From Tenrec ecaudatus (taxonomy: Eukaryota > Chordata > Mammalia > Afrosoricida > Tenrecidae), in contig NC_134536.1 in the NCBI RefSeq assembly GCF_050624435.1, forward strand, positions 139,607,059 through 139,671,058: DNA of 64,000 bases, written 5' to 3'. Each line of letters begins with the position of its first letter. The first letter of the stretch is position 1. Positions 24,041-34,406 of the stretch are shown piece after piece. A program made the position numbers and the translations under genes. The notes beneath the pieces were generated by a model. The model searched no databases. It saw only the letters and a program-made list of their open reading frames with translations, and was not told the origin of the DNA.

Positions 24041-25277
24041 TAATTCCAGAAATGAATGAATCAGAAAATATCAAAACAATACAAAAATGAGCAAAGTTGG
24101 TTCTTTGAAAGGATTAACAAAGTGATATGTAAAGGAAAAGAAGGAGAAGAAATAAATACTACCAATAAGAAATGAAATGTTCAGCGGCTATGAGATCTGA
24201 GTGATCTGGTCGGGCCTCAGTCATCAGACCTCACTGCCCCACCCCTTCCATACTTCAGTGTCGATTCAATAAAGTAATCTGATTGCAAAAAAGAAATGAT
24301 GTAGGAGACATCATAAAAGAACCAAGTGAAATAAGGATAGCTACACAATATTATGAAGGGCCATACTCCACCAAATTTGAAAACCTAGAAGAAATTGACA
24401 CATTTCTAGAAACATGTTACCTACTTCAATTAGCACAACTGATATAAAAAACTTAATAGACCTATAACACAAGAAGAAATAAATCAGATCATTAAAAAAT
24501 TCTCCAAAACAAAAAATCCAGGACTAGATGGTTTTGCTGGAGAATTTTAACAAACATTCACAGAAGATTTAACACCAATACTTTACAAATTAGTCCAGAA
24601 TACAGAAAAGTGCAATCCACCATGAAACTCATTTTAAGAAGTTTAACTGATACCGGAACCAGGTAAAGTTGTTCCCATCACAAAAAAGTACAGATCAATA
24701 TCCCGTATGAACATAGATACTAAGTTTTTCAACATATTCTCAGCTAATGGATTTCAACAAGACCTTTAAAAAATACAACATGTTCAAGGGGGATTTATAC
24801 CAGGTATGCTAGCATAGTTCAATATTAGAAAAACAATCAATGTTATCCACCATATGATCAAAACAAGAGAACCATATGATTACATCAATCAAGGAAGTCA
24901 AGTTGTTCAACAAAATCAAACATCCATTTCCCCTCCCAACATAGATTTTTTATAAAAATGCTTAATAAAATGGGAATAAAAGGGAAATCCCTCAACATAA
25001 TGAAGTTCATATATATAATACCAATGGCTAGCACTTTATTCAACAGAGATAAACTGAAAGCATTTCCTCTCTGAACAGGAACCAGATAAGGGATTTACAT
25101 TATTACGACCCTTATTTAATATAGTTCAGGAAGTCTTAGCCAGAGTTATTATACATCAAGTACTATAAATACAATGCAATTCTGGTTCAAATCTCAATAC
25201 TATCCTTCAAAGAAAAGGGAAAAACTAACCAGTAACTTTATATGGAAAGGAAAGAAAATCAGGATAAGCAAAACAAT
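24041..25277 (+). mobile_element. L1 ORF2 (segment 1 of 2)
   Basis: + strand L1 reverse-transcriptase region: blocks for YYEGPYSTKFENLEEIDTFL (24350-24410), followed by a KIPGLDGF-type block near 24520 and the RSISRMNIDTKFFN-type stretch near 24690. A 110-bp foreign retro-insert lies at 24181-24290. It is interrupted at 25277 by a minus-strand L1 tail and resumes near 27226. Confidence 0.7.
24181..24290 (+). pseudogene. 110-bp 3'-end retro-insert of unknown mRNA
   Basis: Foreign, GC-richer sequence interrupts L1 ORF2. It ends in TTCAATAAAGTAATCTGATTGC-type sequence, with AATAAA about 15 bases before a short A tail. It is flanked by AAGAAATGAAATGT (24167-24180) and AAGAAATGATGT (24291-24302). 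This is the signature of a severely 5'-truncated processed mRNA. The parent gene is not recognised. Confidence 0.65.
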
Positions 25278-27213
25278 GTTTTTTTCTTTTCTTAAAAATT
25301 TAAACCATTTTATTGAGGGCTTGTAAAGGTCTTATCACAATGCATGTACACATCCATGGTGTCAAGCACATTTGTTCATATGTTGCTGTCATCATTTTCA
25401 AAACATTTTCTTTCTACTTGAGTCCTTGGTATCAACTCATTTCCCCCCTCCATCCCCAACCTTCCTCATGAATCTTTGATAATTTATATATATTTTTTCA
25501 TGTTTTACAGCGACCACTGTCTCCCATCACCCACTTTTATGTTGTCCATCCCCTTGAGAGGGGGTTATATGTCGATCATTGTGATTGGTTCCTCCTTTCT
25601 CCTCCCACCTTTCCCTCTCACTACACTCATTATTGGCCCTGAAGGGTTTATCTGTCCTGGATACCCTGTGTTTCCAGCTCTTATCTGTACCAGTGTACAT
25701 GCTCTGATGTAGCTAGATTTGTATGGTAGAATTGGGGTCATGATAGTGGGCAGGGGGGTGGGGGGAGCATTAAAATACTAGAGGAAAGTTGTATGTTTCA
25801 TCGTTGCTAAACTGCACCCTGACTGGCTCTCCTCTTCCCTGTGACCCTTCTGTAAGGGGATATCCAATGGTTTACAGGCATAAAAGACTCATTCACATTG
25901 ATATGATTTTTTGTTCTGCGTCTTTGATGCCTGCTACTAATCCCATCAACACCTCATGATCACACAGGCTGATGTACTTCTTCCACGTAAGCTTTGTTGC
26001 TTCTCAGCTAGATGGTTGCTTGTTTATATTCAAGCTTTTAAGACCCCAGACGCTATCTCTTTTGATAGCTGGAAGCTATCAGCTTTCTTCACCACATTTG
26101 CTTATGCACCTGCTTTGTCTTCAGGGATCTTGTCAGGGAAGGTGAGCATCATAGAGTGGCAGGTTATTAGAACAAAGTGTTTTTGCATTGAGGGAGCACC
26201 CGAGTAGAGGCTCAATGTTCATCTGCTACCTACTTAACATATTAAATATGTACATAGATCTATTTCCCTAATGTTATATAAAATATATTTACATACATAC
26301 ATGTCTGTATTTAGACCTCTACAAATGTAATTTGCCTCCTAGTTCTTTCCTCTATTTCCATCTAGTTTCCTTTTGTCCCACTGTCATTTTCGGCCTTCAT
26401 TCAGGTTTCAGTAATTCCTCTCAGCTACATTACCCATGCCCCACCAGGCATTCTATGCCCTCCTCATCGTTGATTGTAGGTCACTTGTTGTTCTCTTGTC
26501 CCAGGGTTTGTTGACACCTCCTTCCTTTCCCCTTCCTCCCCGTCTCACGTGTCCCTCCGGAATCATTGCTTCTGTTGTTTTCTCCTCCGGATTATTTATC
26601 CCATTTATCTTATCTAGATAAAATGCAGAGCCAATAATAAGCACAAAAACAAGACAGAGAAAAACAAAACAAAAACAACCAAAAAACCAACTACAAGAAA
26701 AGAAGAGCCTATAAATTGTTTGTTGATCTGTTTGTGGATCCTGATGGGGTGCCACATCCTGGCCCCAAAGTCTATTTTTGACATTCTCTGGGGACTTCAT
26801 TGCTTTTCTCCCCTTGATGTTCTGTTGCACACTCTTAGTGTTTTTGCCCTGGTGTGGTGGGGTAAGATGGGGTACAATTCTTGTACTATGTTTCCAGTGT
26901 TGTCCTCTGTAGTACTATGGGACAATGAGGGATATCAGGTCTCGTGATGGGGCCGGCCCTATGGTCTTCTCTATGCATTGGCTGCTCTGAACAGGAATAT
27001 TTTCCTCAGGGCTTGGGCCAGGATGTGTTTTACTCTCTCCTTCCATCTTTGTTTGCTCCTTTGTGCTCTCATCAGATGCCCCTCTCCCTGAGCTGTAGCT
27101 TCAGTGCTGTCTTGTGACGTGTATTTTCTTGCAGATGGGGTATCCACATAGTTGGGATTGGGGCCGGCCCTGCAGACCTCTTTATTGGTTCCTTTCTTCA
27201 TGCTAGTATGTTT
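25278..27213 (-). mobile_element. L1 3' UTR insertion (1.9 kb)
   Basis: Minus-strand L1 tail beginning with a T-rich tract and ATTTTATTGAGGGCTTGTAA. It contains one internal unit and extends to the CTGCAGACCTC-TTTATTGGTTCC block. Approximate flanking duplication AAGCAAAACAAT (25266-25277) and AAGGAAAACACT (27214-27225). Confidence 0.75.
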
Positions 27214-27225
27214 AAGGAAAACACT

Positions 27226-27900
27226 ATTAAAAAACAAAATAGGAGACCCCTCACTTTCTGATTCTAAAACCTATTACATAGCCACGGATTTCAGAAGAGT
27301 AAAAAGAGAACCTATAGATTTGGGAGGCGGGGAAATTCAGATAAAGATATATCAAATAAGTACCCAATTTCTAAAATATGTAGAAAACTGCAGCATCTAA
27401 GAAAAACATGAACATTCCAATTCAAAAATAGGCAGAAGACATAAACAAACAATTCACCAAAGATAACATACAGACAGCCAACATGCTCAAGATCACTAGC
27501 TAGAAGGAAAATGCAAATGAAAACAAAACAATGAGATACCACCTCAATCTAGCATTAATAGGAATATTTTAAAACAAAAAAAACATAATAAATACTGGAG
27601 GGGATATGGAGAGATTGGAACTGTCATACATCGCTGGTGGCGTTGCAGAATTGTACAGTCACTATTTATAACAGTATGGCACTTCCTTAAACAAATGTGA
27701 ATAGAAATACCATATGACCTAGCAATCTCTTACTTGGCATGTATCCTAGAAAATTAAAGAATCAAACACGAGCATCTATATGCACACCTATGTTTATTGC
27801 ACACTATCCAAAATAGCAAAAAATGATGGAAATAACCAAAATCCCTGTCTGTTGAGGAATGTATAAATAAACTCTAGTACATATATACTGATCAGAACCT
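27226..27900 (+). mobile_element. L1 ORF2 C-terminal part (segment 2 of 2)
   Basis: L1 resumes after the inserted tail. The stretch at 27600-27890 encodes the C-terminal end of ORF2, including a LLLGMYPRK-like and TPMFIAHY-like pair (the LLGIYP and MFIAALF blocks). The end of the element is unclear. Confidence 0.7.
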
Positions 27901-28035
27901 GCCAGTGTCTTGGGAAACATTTGCCAGAGTAAATTATTTGAAATTGTTAACTACCATATGATGAGAACTGATGAACTAATATTAATACGAGGATTTACTG
28001 GTCAAATTTTAAAAATCGTTTATATCTTTCATTAA

Positions 28036-28237
28036 ACAAAAACAAAACCCAAACCATAGTTACCCTATAGGACAGAATAGAACTGCCTCGCAGGGTTTCA
28101 AAGGCTAGAACCTTTATGGAAACTGACTGCCACATCCTCTTCTCTAGAAGCAAAGTAAGTAAAGTAGCTGGCGGGTGCAATCTGCCCATCCTTTGGTTAG
28201 CAGCTCAGCGCTTAACTACTGTGCTACTAGGATTCCT
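28036..28237 (+). repeat. AfroSINE
   Basis: Full-length-type copy with CCCTATAGGACAGAATAGAA, CAGGGTTTCAAAGGC, a GGTTAGCAGCTCAGCGCTTA block and a CTACTAGGATTCC end. It lies 610 bp upstream of the HDAC8 start codon. Confidence 0.85.
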
Positions 28238-28439
28238 AATTCCTTGTATGAGCTAAATCCTGTCTGTCCCTCTCCCCTCTCCCTCCTCCCCACCGCCCCC
28301 ACTTTGTCATTGGAAGACACGGCTGATAGAAATAGGTTATGGTAAACTCATGAATAGCTACATCTTTAAGTATTTAAAAGTATGTATTTGCAAGGACTTT
28401 ATAAAGAGCCGAGCTTATGTGTTTTAGCCCTAAAAATCA

Positions 28440-28847
28440 AATTGGCGGCAAGCCGCGACTCTTCCTTGCCTCAAACTACTGGAAACTACATCTCCCAGCA
28501 TGCTCTGCAGGTGGTTTGACCTAATCACAAATAGCCCCGTTGGGCAACAAGGATGGTTGGCTTTGACTGGACTTATTTTTGCTGTAAATTTCTATCCCTT
28601 TGGACAACTATTTAGAATTTTAAAAATTTATAGCTACCACACCTTCTTTTGAACTGGATGGTTTCCACGGAGGCAGGCGCATTGTTTTCTCTCAGTCGAT
28701 GTGGGGCGGGGAAAGCGTTTCCGGAGAGCTCGGGAATAGGAGGGAATGTTGACCAGAGAGCACCTGCGACGGTTCACAGGAGCAGGAACTCGACTCGAAC
28801 TGAGTCTGCGAGGAGCCGGATCTTAACGGAAGGATTGCCAGTGGAAG
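28440..28847 (+). promoter_or_regulatory. HDAC8: HDAC8 promoter and 5' UTR region
   Basis: Repeat-free DNA directly upstream of the HDAC8 ATG, with a ZNF143-type motif and CpG-containing, GC-richer sequence from about 28680. No TATA box is obvious at a fitting distance, consistent with a housekeeping-type promoter. The transcription start cannot be fixed from sequence alone. Confidence 0.5.
28485..28503 (+). promoter_or_regulatory. ZNF143/STAF (SBS-type) motif
   Basis: ACTACATCTCCCAGCATGC is a close match to the conserved promoter motif ACTACAATTCCCAGMATGC bound by ZNF143 with THAP11/HCFC1 at many housekeeping promoters. It lies 345 bp before the HDAC8 ATG and outside all repeats. Confidence 0.65.
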
Positions 28848-28949
28848 ATGGAGGAGTCTGAGGATGGTGGGCAGTCGCTGGCCCAGGTTTACATCTACAG
28901 TCCTGAGTATGTCAGGATGTGCGACTCCTTGTCGAAAGTCCCCAAACGG
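28848..28949 (+). CDS. HDAC8: HDAC8 exon 1 (coding part)
   Basis: Encodes the first 34 residues of histone deacetylase 8, a zinc-dependent class I lysine deacetylase whose substrates include acetylated SMC3 of cohesin. The peptide ends [20 protein letters not shown] and matches the human N-terminus from GQSL onward; the leader before that is three residues shorter than in human (MEESEDG versus MEEPEEPADS). The ATG is the first in the conserved frame. The donor CGG/GTGAG follows at 28950, phase 0. Human R37/A38 is the junction, so the KRAS protein-kinase-A site is built across this splice. Together the four exons in this window encode about 142 residues of a protein that is 377 aa in human; catalytic residues after His143 lie outside. 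Confidence 0.95.
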
Positions 28950-29434
28950 GTGAGAAAGTTGGGGACGAAAAATCGTGGGCTTTTTGGTGGAGGCGGGCGG
29001 CAATGGAGGCAGTCGACCGGGCAGAGGGGGTGGGGGTGGGGCGGCTTTTGGAAGCGCCGAGGATTTTAGAGTTTGGGAAGATCTTCGTGACAAATTTGTG
29101 AGGTAATATTGGGTGGAGGAAGTGTTCTCCGAGAGCAGCGTTTATCGGCGGGGTGCCAAAGGACAGGTGGGGTGGGGGGCACAAGGGAGAGGTTGGCACC
29201 GAGAGGATGGTGTGGCTTTACTTGAGAATCTCCGAAGTCGTATGGAAGAAGTTGGAGGAGAAAAATTAATTAAGGTCTGGTGTTTTCGCTTTAGCCATTT
29301 AGGTAATACCTATATTGTCTAAAGTGTAGGTTCAAGAGGATGAGAACATAGGATTGTGCTCAATTACACTTTCAAGAGAAATTAAGCACAGATTATTTTC
29401 TGCCTTTTTTTTGCATGCTGCTTTTTTTTTTTAG
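28950..29434 (+). other. HDAC8: HDAC8 intron 1
   Basis: 485 bp, GTGAGA donor and a long T-rich tract with TTTAG acceptor. It is G-rich with CpGs in its first 250 bp. No repeat is recognised. Confidence 0.85.
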
Positions 29435-29487
29435 GCCAGTATGGTACATTCTCTGATTGAAGCATACGCGCTGCATAAGCAAATGAG
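29435..29487 (+). CDS. HDAC8: HDAC8 exon 2
   Basis: 53 bp encoding ASMVHSLIEAYALHKQM plus two bases of an Arg codon, identical to the human peptide. The Ser in the second position corresponds to human Ser39, the reported PKA phosphorylation site near the active-site entrance. Acceptor TTTTTTAG, donor GTAAGT; the codon split AG/G is completed by the first base of exon 3. Confidence 0.95.
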
Positions 29488-29879
29488 GTAAGTTATTTTC
29501 TTGAGCATAGTCTTTTTTCTCATATGTTTGAAATGAACTTGCTTATCACTAAAGACTCCTAAATGCAATTTTACTTTCCCTCCTTTTTTTAAGCCACTCA
29601 GACCAATAGTTAGATCTGAGGGGTAAGGAATCTGGAGTGTTTTTTTGTTTTGTTTTAAGGCTGTGACCCTTTGCTCTTGCTTTTATTTATTTACATATAT
29701 ATTTTGGCTTATAAGAAGCATGTTATATATAGTTGCTAATAAATGAAATCAATAATAAATATCCCGTTAAACCTTCCATGAATGTGACTTTCTCTTTTTC
29801 CCTTCTGTCTGTCCTCCCTTTATAATTTCCTTTCCCTCCTCTCTCCCTGCCCCTGCCCCCACCCCTGTTCCTGGGGGAG

Positions 29880-30890
29880 GCACCGTCTTCGGAGTCTTAT
29901 CTTTTAGGGTAAAGCTCACTCTTCCTGTAATAATGGTGTCATTAATTTTTTATCTGTTTTAAGAGTGGCTAACTTTGCTAAGCACAATGTTCTCTAGCGT
30001 TGCCCTTGGGTGTTCACAGGAGTCGTCTTTTTAAATTGTATGCGTGAAACAGTTTGTTTATTCACACCTCTGTAATTAGTGTTTTGGATTGTTTCCATGC
30101 TCTTTGCTATTGTGGAAATTGCTGCAGTAGACATAGTGCGTAGATGTCTGTTTGTGCTTTATTCTTTATTTTTTTACGGTGCATGCCCAGTAGAGAGATT
30201 GCAAGATCATCAGGTAATTGCATTTGCATTTGTTTCAGGAAGAACAATGCTCGTTTCCCTGGTGGTTGCATAATTCTACAGTCCCATCAGCAATGTATGA
30301 GGGTTCCAATCTCTCTGCATCCCTTCTTTATTATTTTGTGTTTTATTGATTGATAGAAGTGTCGGTGTGAGGTGTTTTCTCATTGTTTTAATCTGTATTT
30401 CTCTTATTGCTAATAAACATGAACATTTTTCAGAGGGTTGCTGTCTGCCTCTATGTCATCTTTGGTAAATTGTCAGGGTGGTCAATTTTTGTTTGGGTTA
30501 TTTGTATTTTTCTTCTTAAGATGTTGTAGTTTTCTGTAAATTTTGGAGATTAGCCCTTTATTTGATGTGTCATTAGTAATTTTCCCCCCCAATACGTGGC
30601 TTCTTTTTTTTAACTCTTTCGATGTGCATAAATGTCATTGTTTTAGGAGGCCCCAGCCCTTTATTTTGTCTTCTGTAGTGTGGCTATTTTTCATTACGTT
30701 TGGTAGTGTGTTTATGCCTGGCATTAGGGCCCTTAAGCATGTCCCTATTTTTCATTGATGGTTTTTATGGTTGTGTGTTTTATATTTAGGTCTTTGATTC
30801 ATCTTGAGTTTGTTTTTGTATATAATGTGAGGTGTGAGACCTGTTTCATTTTTTTCCCAAACCATTCTATTAGGAGCTAAGCCAGACATC
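29880..30890 (-). mobile_element. Old L1 fragment in HDAC8 intron 2
   Basis: On the minus strand it carries old L1 3'-region sequence; in + reading, TTTGGATTGTTTCCATGC, GCTATTGTGGAAATTGCTGCA and GGAGATTAGCCCTTTATTTGA are hallmarks of this region of mammalian L1. It ends near an ORF2 block at 30780-30880. Confidence 0.65.
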
Positions 30891-30987
30891 ACACCATTCT
30901 GTAGTTCAATCATATCACGCAGTGTTGTAAAATCGCTACCACAATCAGTTTCAAAACATTTTCTTCCTTGAACTCTTTGATATCAGC

Positions 30988-31745
30988 TCTGCTTTTGGAA
31001 GCGGCCATCTAGCTCAGAAGCAACAAAGCACACATGGAAGAATCACACCAGCCTGTGCGATCATGAGGTGTTGAAGGGATCAGGTATAAGGCATCATCAG
31101 AACAAAAAAGTGTTACCATAGTGAATGAGGGGAGAGTGCAGAGTGGAGACCCAAACCTCATTTGTCGGCCACTGGAGATCCCTTTGCAGCGGGGTCTAGG
31201 GGAGAAGACGAGCCAGTCAAGTTGCAATGTAGCACCGATGAAAAATACAACTTTTCTCTAGTTCCTAAATGCTTCTCCCCTCCCCACCACCCCGCACTAT
31301 CATGATCCGAATTCTGGCTAGACCAGAGGATGTACACTAGTACAGGTAGGAACTGAAAACACAGGGAATCCAGGGCGGATGATCCCTTCAGGACCAATAG
31401 TGTGAGTGGCGATACCGGGAGGGTGGAGGGAGGGTGGGTTGGAAAGGGGGAACCAATTACAAGGGTCTACTTGTGACCTCCTCCCTGGGCAACGAACAAC
31501 AGAAAAGTGGGTGAAGGGAGACGTTGAACAGGGCAAGATATGACAAAATAATAATTTATAAATTATCAAGGGTTCATGAGGGAAGGGGGTGAATAAAATG
31601 AGGAGCTGATGCCAGGGGCTTAAGTGGCGAGCAAATGTTTTGAGAATGATGAGGGCAATGAATGTACAAATGTGCTTTACACAATTGATGTTTGTATGGA
31701 TTGTGATAAAAGTTGTATGAGCCCCTAACAAAACAATTAAAAAAA
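30988..31745 (+). mobile_element. L1 3' UTR fragment
   Basis: + strand L1 tail from the GGCCATCTAGCTCAGAAGCA block to the tail TATGAGCCCCTAACAAAACAATTAAAAAAA. It directly abuts a hAT fragment. A short minus-oriented L1-tail-like piece (30900-30982) precedes it, so the pair is in inverted arrangement. Confidence 0.75.
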
Positions 31746-31863
31746 TATGTGCAGTGTGCATAGGAATTTGTTCATAGTTTTTTTTTAAAACTATAATCCA
31801 GCCCTTCAATGGGTCTGAGGGACAGTGAACTGGCCTCCTGTTTAGAAAGTTTGAGGACCTCTG
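31746..31863 (-). mobile_element. hAT-superfamily DNA transposon end
   Basis: On the minus strand the element starts CAGAGGTCCTCAAAC, a typical hAT terminal sequence, and continues through GGCCAGTTCACTGTCCCTCA and an A-rich tract. Only this end is present; the L1 tail at 31745 marks the truncation. No transposase coding sequence is seen. Confidence 0.6.
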
Positions 31864-33120
31864 CCCTAGACACTTATCTTTTAATAGCTGAGCACCATCC
31901 GCCTTCTTCACCACATTTGCTTATGCACCCATTTTGTCTTCAGGGATTGTACCAGGAGGGTGGGCATCACAGAATGACAGAACAAAGTGTTCTTGTATTG
32001 AGGAAGGGTATGAGCTGAGGCCTGAAGTCCATCCACTACTTCAGTGTATTATTTATAAAAATATGTACATAGGCCAATACTTCTATTTTTATGGATTAAT
32101 GTATTTACATATGGACACATCTATGCTTATGCCTCTGTCCATAGCTTTTGCTTCCTAGATAATTCTTCTGTTTCTTTTTACCTTCCTTCTGCCTCATCAT
32201 GCTTGTCCTACTTCTGCCTCATAGTACTTCCTCTTAGCTAGATTGCTGCTGCTCTAACACCCCCAGGATCTCTATATCCTCCTGTTGTTGGTTTTAATTC
32301 CCTAGTTGTTCCTCTGTCTATGGCGTTGTTTGCTCACACTATCCTTCCCCCGCCCCCTTCCCCTGCCCCCTTCCCCCACCAGGTCCCTCCGGGACTGTTG
32401 GTCCCATTGCTTTCTCCTCAAGCTTTCTCCTCAAGACAGGTCCCATGCCTGTCTTATGTAAGTGGGCATACCAACAATGGCATCGACCAAACAAAAAGAT
32501 AACAAAAGATTGAAAAAAGAAAAGAAGAAAAACAGGAAAAACATACATACTTCCAGGTCTTTCCACTGACCTTTATGACTCCCCCATTGGTCCTGGGGGA
32601 ATTCCAGGATTTGCCACTCCTAGCCTGAAGTCTATTTTGGTAGCTCATTAGGGGCTTTGCTTCAGTTGCTGATCTGTTGTGTTCCTTTCTTGATTTGCCC
32701 CACTGTGGGGGGTTCAGACCGCACTACCTCCTTGCCACATGTCCCCAGTATTGTCCTCTATTGCAGTATGCTCCAGTAAGGGACAACATGTTATGAGCTG
32801 TTGTCGGCCCTACAGACATCTCTGTGTTTTAGCAGCTCCATGCAGGAACGTCATCCTCGGGGCTTGGTGTGCCGATAATGGGGTCTAGACCGACTATCCC
32901 TTTATCTTTTTCTTTTTCAGTTTGCTTCCATGTGGACGTGATGTGCCGGCCCCTCACCTCACCTGTAGGTTTAGTGTGGTCTGTTGCACATACATTTAGG
33001 GAGGGGGTCAGTTTGGCTCTGGTTGGGGCTGGCCCTGTAGCCCAATCTTCTCATGTATTCCTGCTTGCGGTTACATTGCTCTCATGGTTTGGTGTGTTCA
33101 GGCATTGTTTGAAGCCATCT
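31864..33120 (-). mobile_element. L1 3' UTR, internal part
   Basis: Minus-strand L1 tail lacking its extreme 3' end. It begins at the internal unit (TAGCTGAGCACCATCCGCC) and runs to the CTCATGGTTTGGTGTG block. Its missing 3' end suggests deletion or rearrangement at the hAT junction. Confidence 0.7.
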
Positions 33121-33395
33121 ATGTATTTGGCAAACATAAAAATTATATGCTTTCCATTAAAGTTATTTACCATTTCCCAAAACCTTTATGACAAACCAGA
33201 AAGCATAGCAAAGATGTCCTATTTCTTTACTGTTAAGTTGGGAGATATTTATTAATAGTGACTTTGATTTTTGATATTTATTAAATAAATAGAAAAGTAG
33301 TAGAAATTGGAGCTATTGGATCTGGGAACATGGTCCAAGAAACTAAAAAAAAAAATCACCTCTGATGATATAGACATTTTTTTCTTGAAGTATGG
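33121..33395. other. Unassigned intronic DNA
   Basis: AT-rich HDAC8 intron 2 sequence with no recognised repeat. Confidence 0.3.
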
Positions 33396-33645
33396 ATCTT
33401 ATTTTTTTCAATAGTTTTATTGACATATAATTCACATATCATACATTAATATTTATAGTTCACTAATATTAAAGAGTTGTATAATTATTGCTACAATCAG
33501 TTCTAGAACTTTGTTTCCTTTTTACACTCATTATTCTCCCCATTTCCCTCCAAACTCCTTTCCTATATCCTCAGTAAGCTATTAATCCCTTAACTCAGTT
33601 ACTGTGCCCATAGATTTACCTACCCGGGGTTTCATAAACTGGAAA
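33396..33645 (-). mobile_element. Old L1M-type 3' end
   Basis: TTTTATTGACATATAATTCACAT and the CCCCATTTCCCTCCAAACTCC region are typical of the reverse complement of old mammalian L1 3' UTRs. Similar fragments lie at 59580-59830 and 60000-60190. Confidence 0.6.
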
Positions 33646-33779
33646 ACATGCAAAATAAAAAAGGAGCTACAATAATAACAAAGTAAACTAGTGAAAAACT
33701 CCAGTAAAAAAGAAAGGAAGTATTAAAAACTATGACAACTTTCAAATGGGTCAAACAGTAGATCAAATGATGAGGTCTT

Positions 33780-34345
33780 ACATCTTAAGTTTCCAGTGCT
33801 CTCTAAGAGCAAGGCTATTCACATCCCTGGACTCTGGTCAGAAGGGCTCACTGGAGACTCACTCCATGTGGGGGCCTTGCAGATGAATTTTGGGATCTCA
33901 TTGTCATCCATAGCCTTCTGCAAATTGTGTATTCACAATTTAAGCCCTGATAACTTTCACTCCTTTAGATTTGGATTTTCTTGCTTAGTCTTTGAATCAC
34001 ACAGACTGCTGTACTTCTTCCATGTAGACTTAGTTGATGCCTCACTTAGATGGCTGCTTGATTGAAGACTCCAGATGCTATTCTTTTTTTAAAGCTGGAC
34101 ACCATCTAGTTTCTTCACCACACTTTGCTATAGCAACTATACCTTCTGTGAGGGTGAGCATTCAGCAGGACCTCATTATAGGAACTAATTATCCTTAGAT
34201 TGGGGGTAGAATTAAGTGTGAGACCAAATGGATTTTATTTTTGAGATTGAACTACAGTAATATACATTTGAGGTTGAATTACAGGATTTCTTCTGGCCTT
34301 CTTGATGCTAGTAGTAGGCTATAAACAACAGTATATCCCATGGCT
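33780..34345 (-). mobile_element. Old afrotherian L1 3' UTR fragment
   Basis: Parallels 60450-60800 (CACTTAGATGGCTGC, TTCTTCACCACACTTTGCT, GGAACTAATTATCCTTAGATTG). It is the older relative of the younger tails in this window. Confidence 0.5.
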
Positions 34346-34367
34346 GTCATGTATATTTTAAATTTTA

Positions 34368-34406
34368 GCTAGCCTGACCTTGTGGGTTTCTCAGAGTGTA
34401 AATCTT
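34368..34406 (+). repeat. AfroSINE, left part split by L1
   Basis: Diverged TGTGGGTTTCTCAGAGTGTAAATCTT matches the middle of AfroSINE (AGGGTTTC-GAGACTGTAAATCTT). The SINE resumes at 42137 after a 7.7-kb L1. The last 13 bases are duplicated at 42137-42149. Confidence 0.7.

Noticed and set aside
28919-29322. Extended frames through HDAC8 intron 1 (Gly/Arg-rich)
   Set aside because: GC-rich start of an intron with a strong donor at 28950; peptide does not match HDAC8 after the exon.
31318-31914. 198-codon minus-strand frame
   Set aside because: It runs through the complement of an L1 3' UTR and a hAT end; no protein family is recognised and the same tail elsewhere does not keep the frame.
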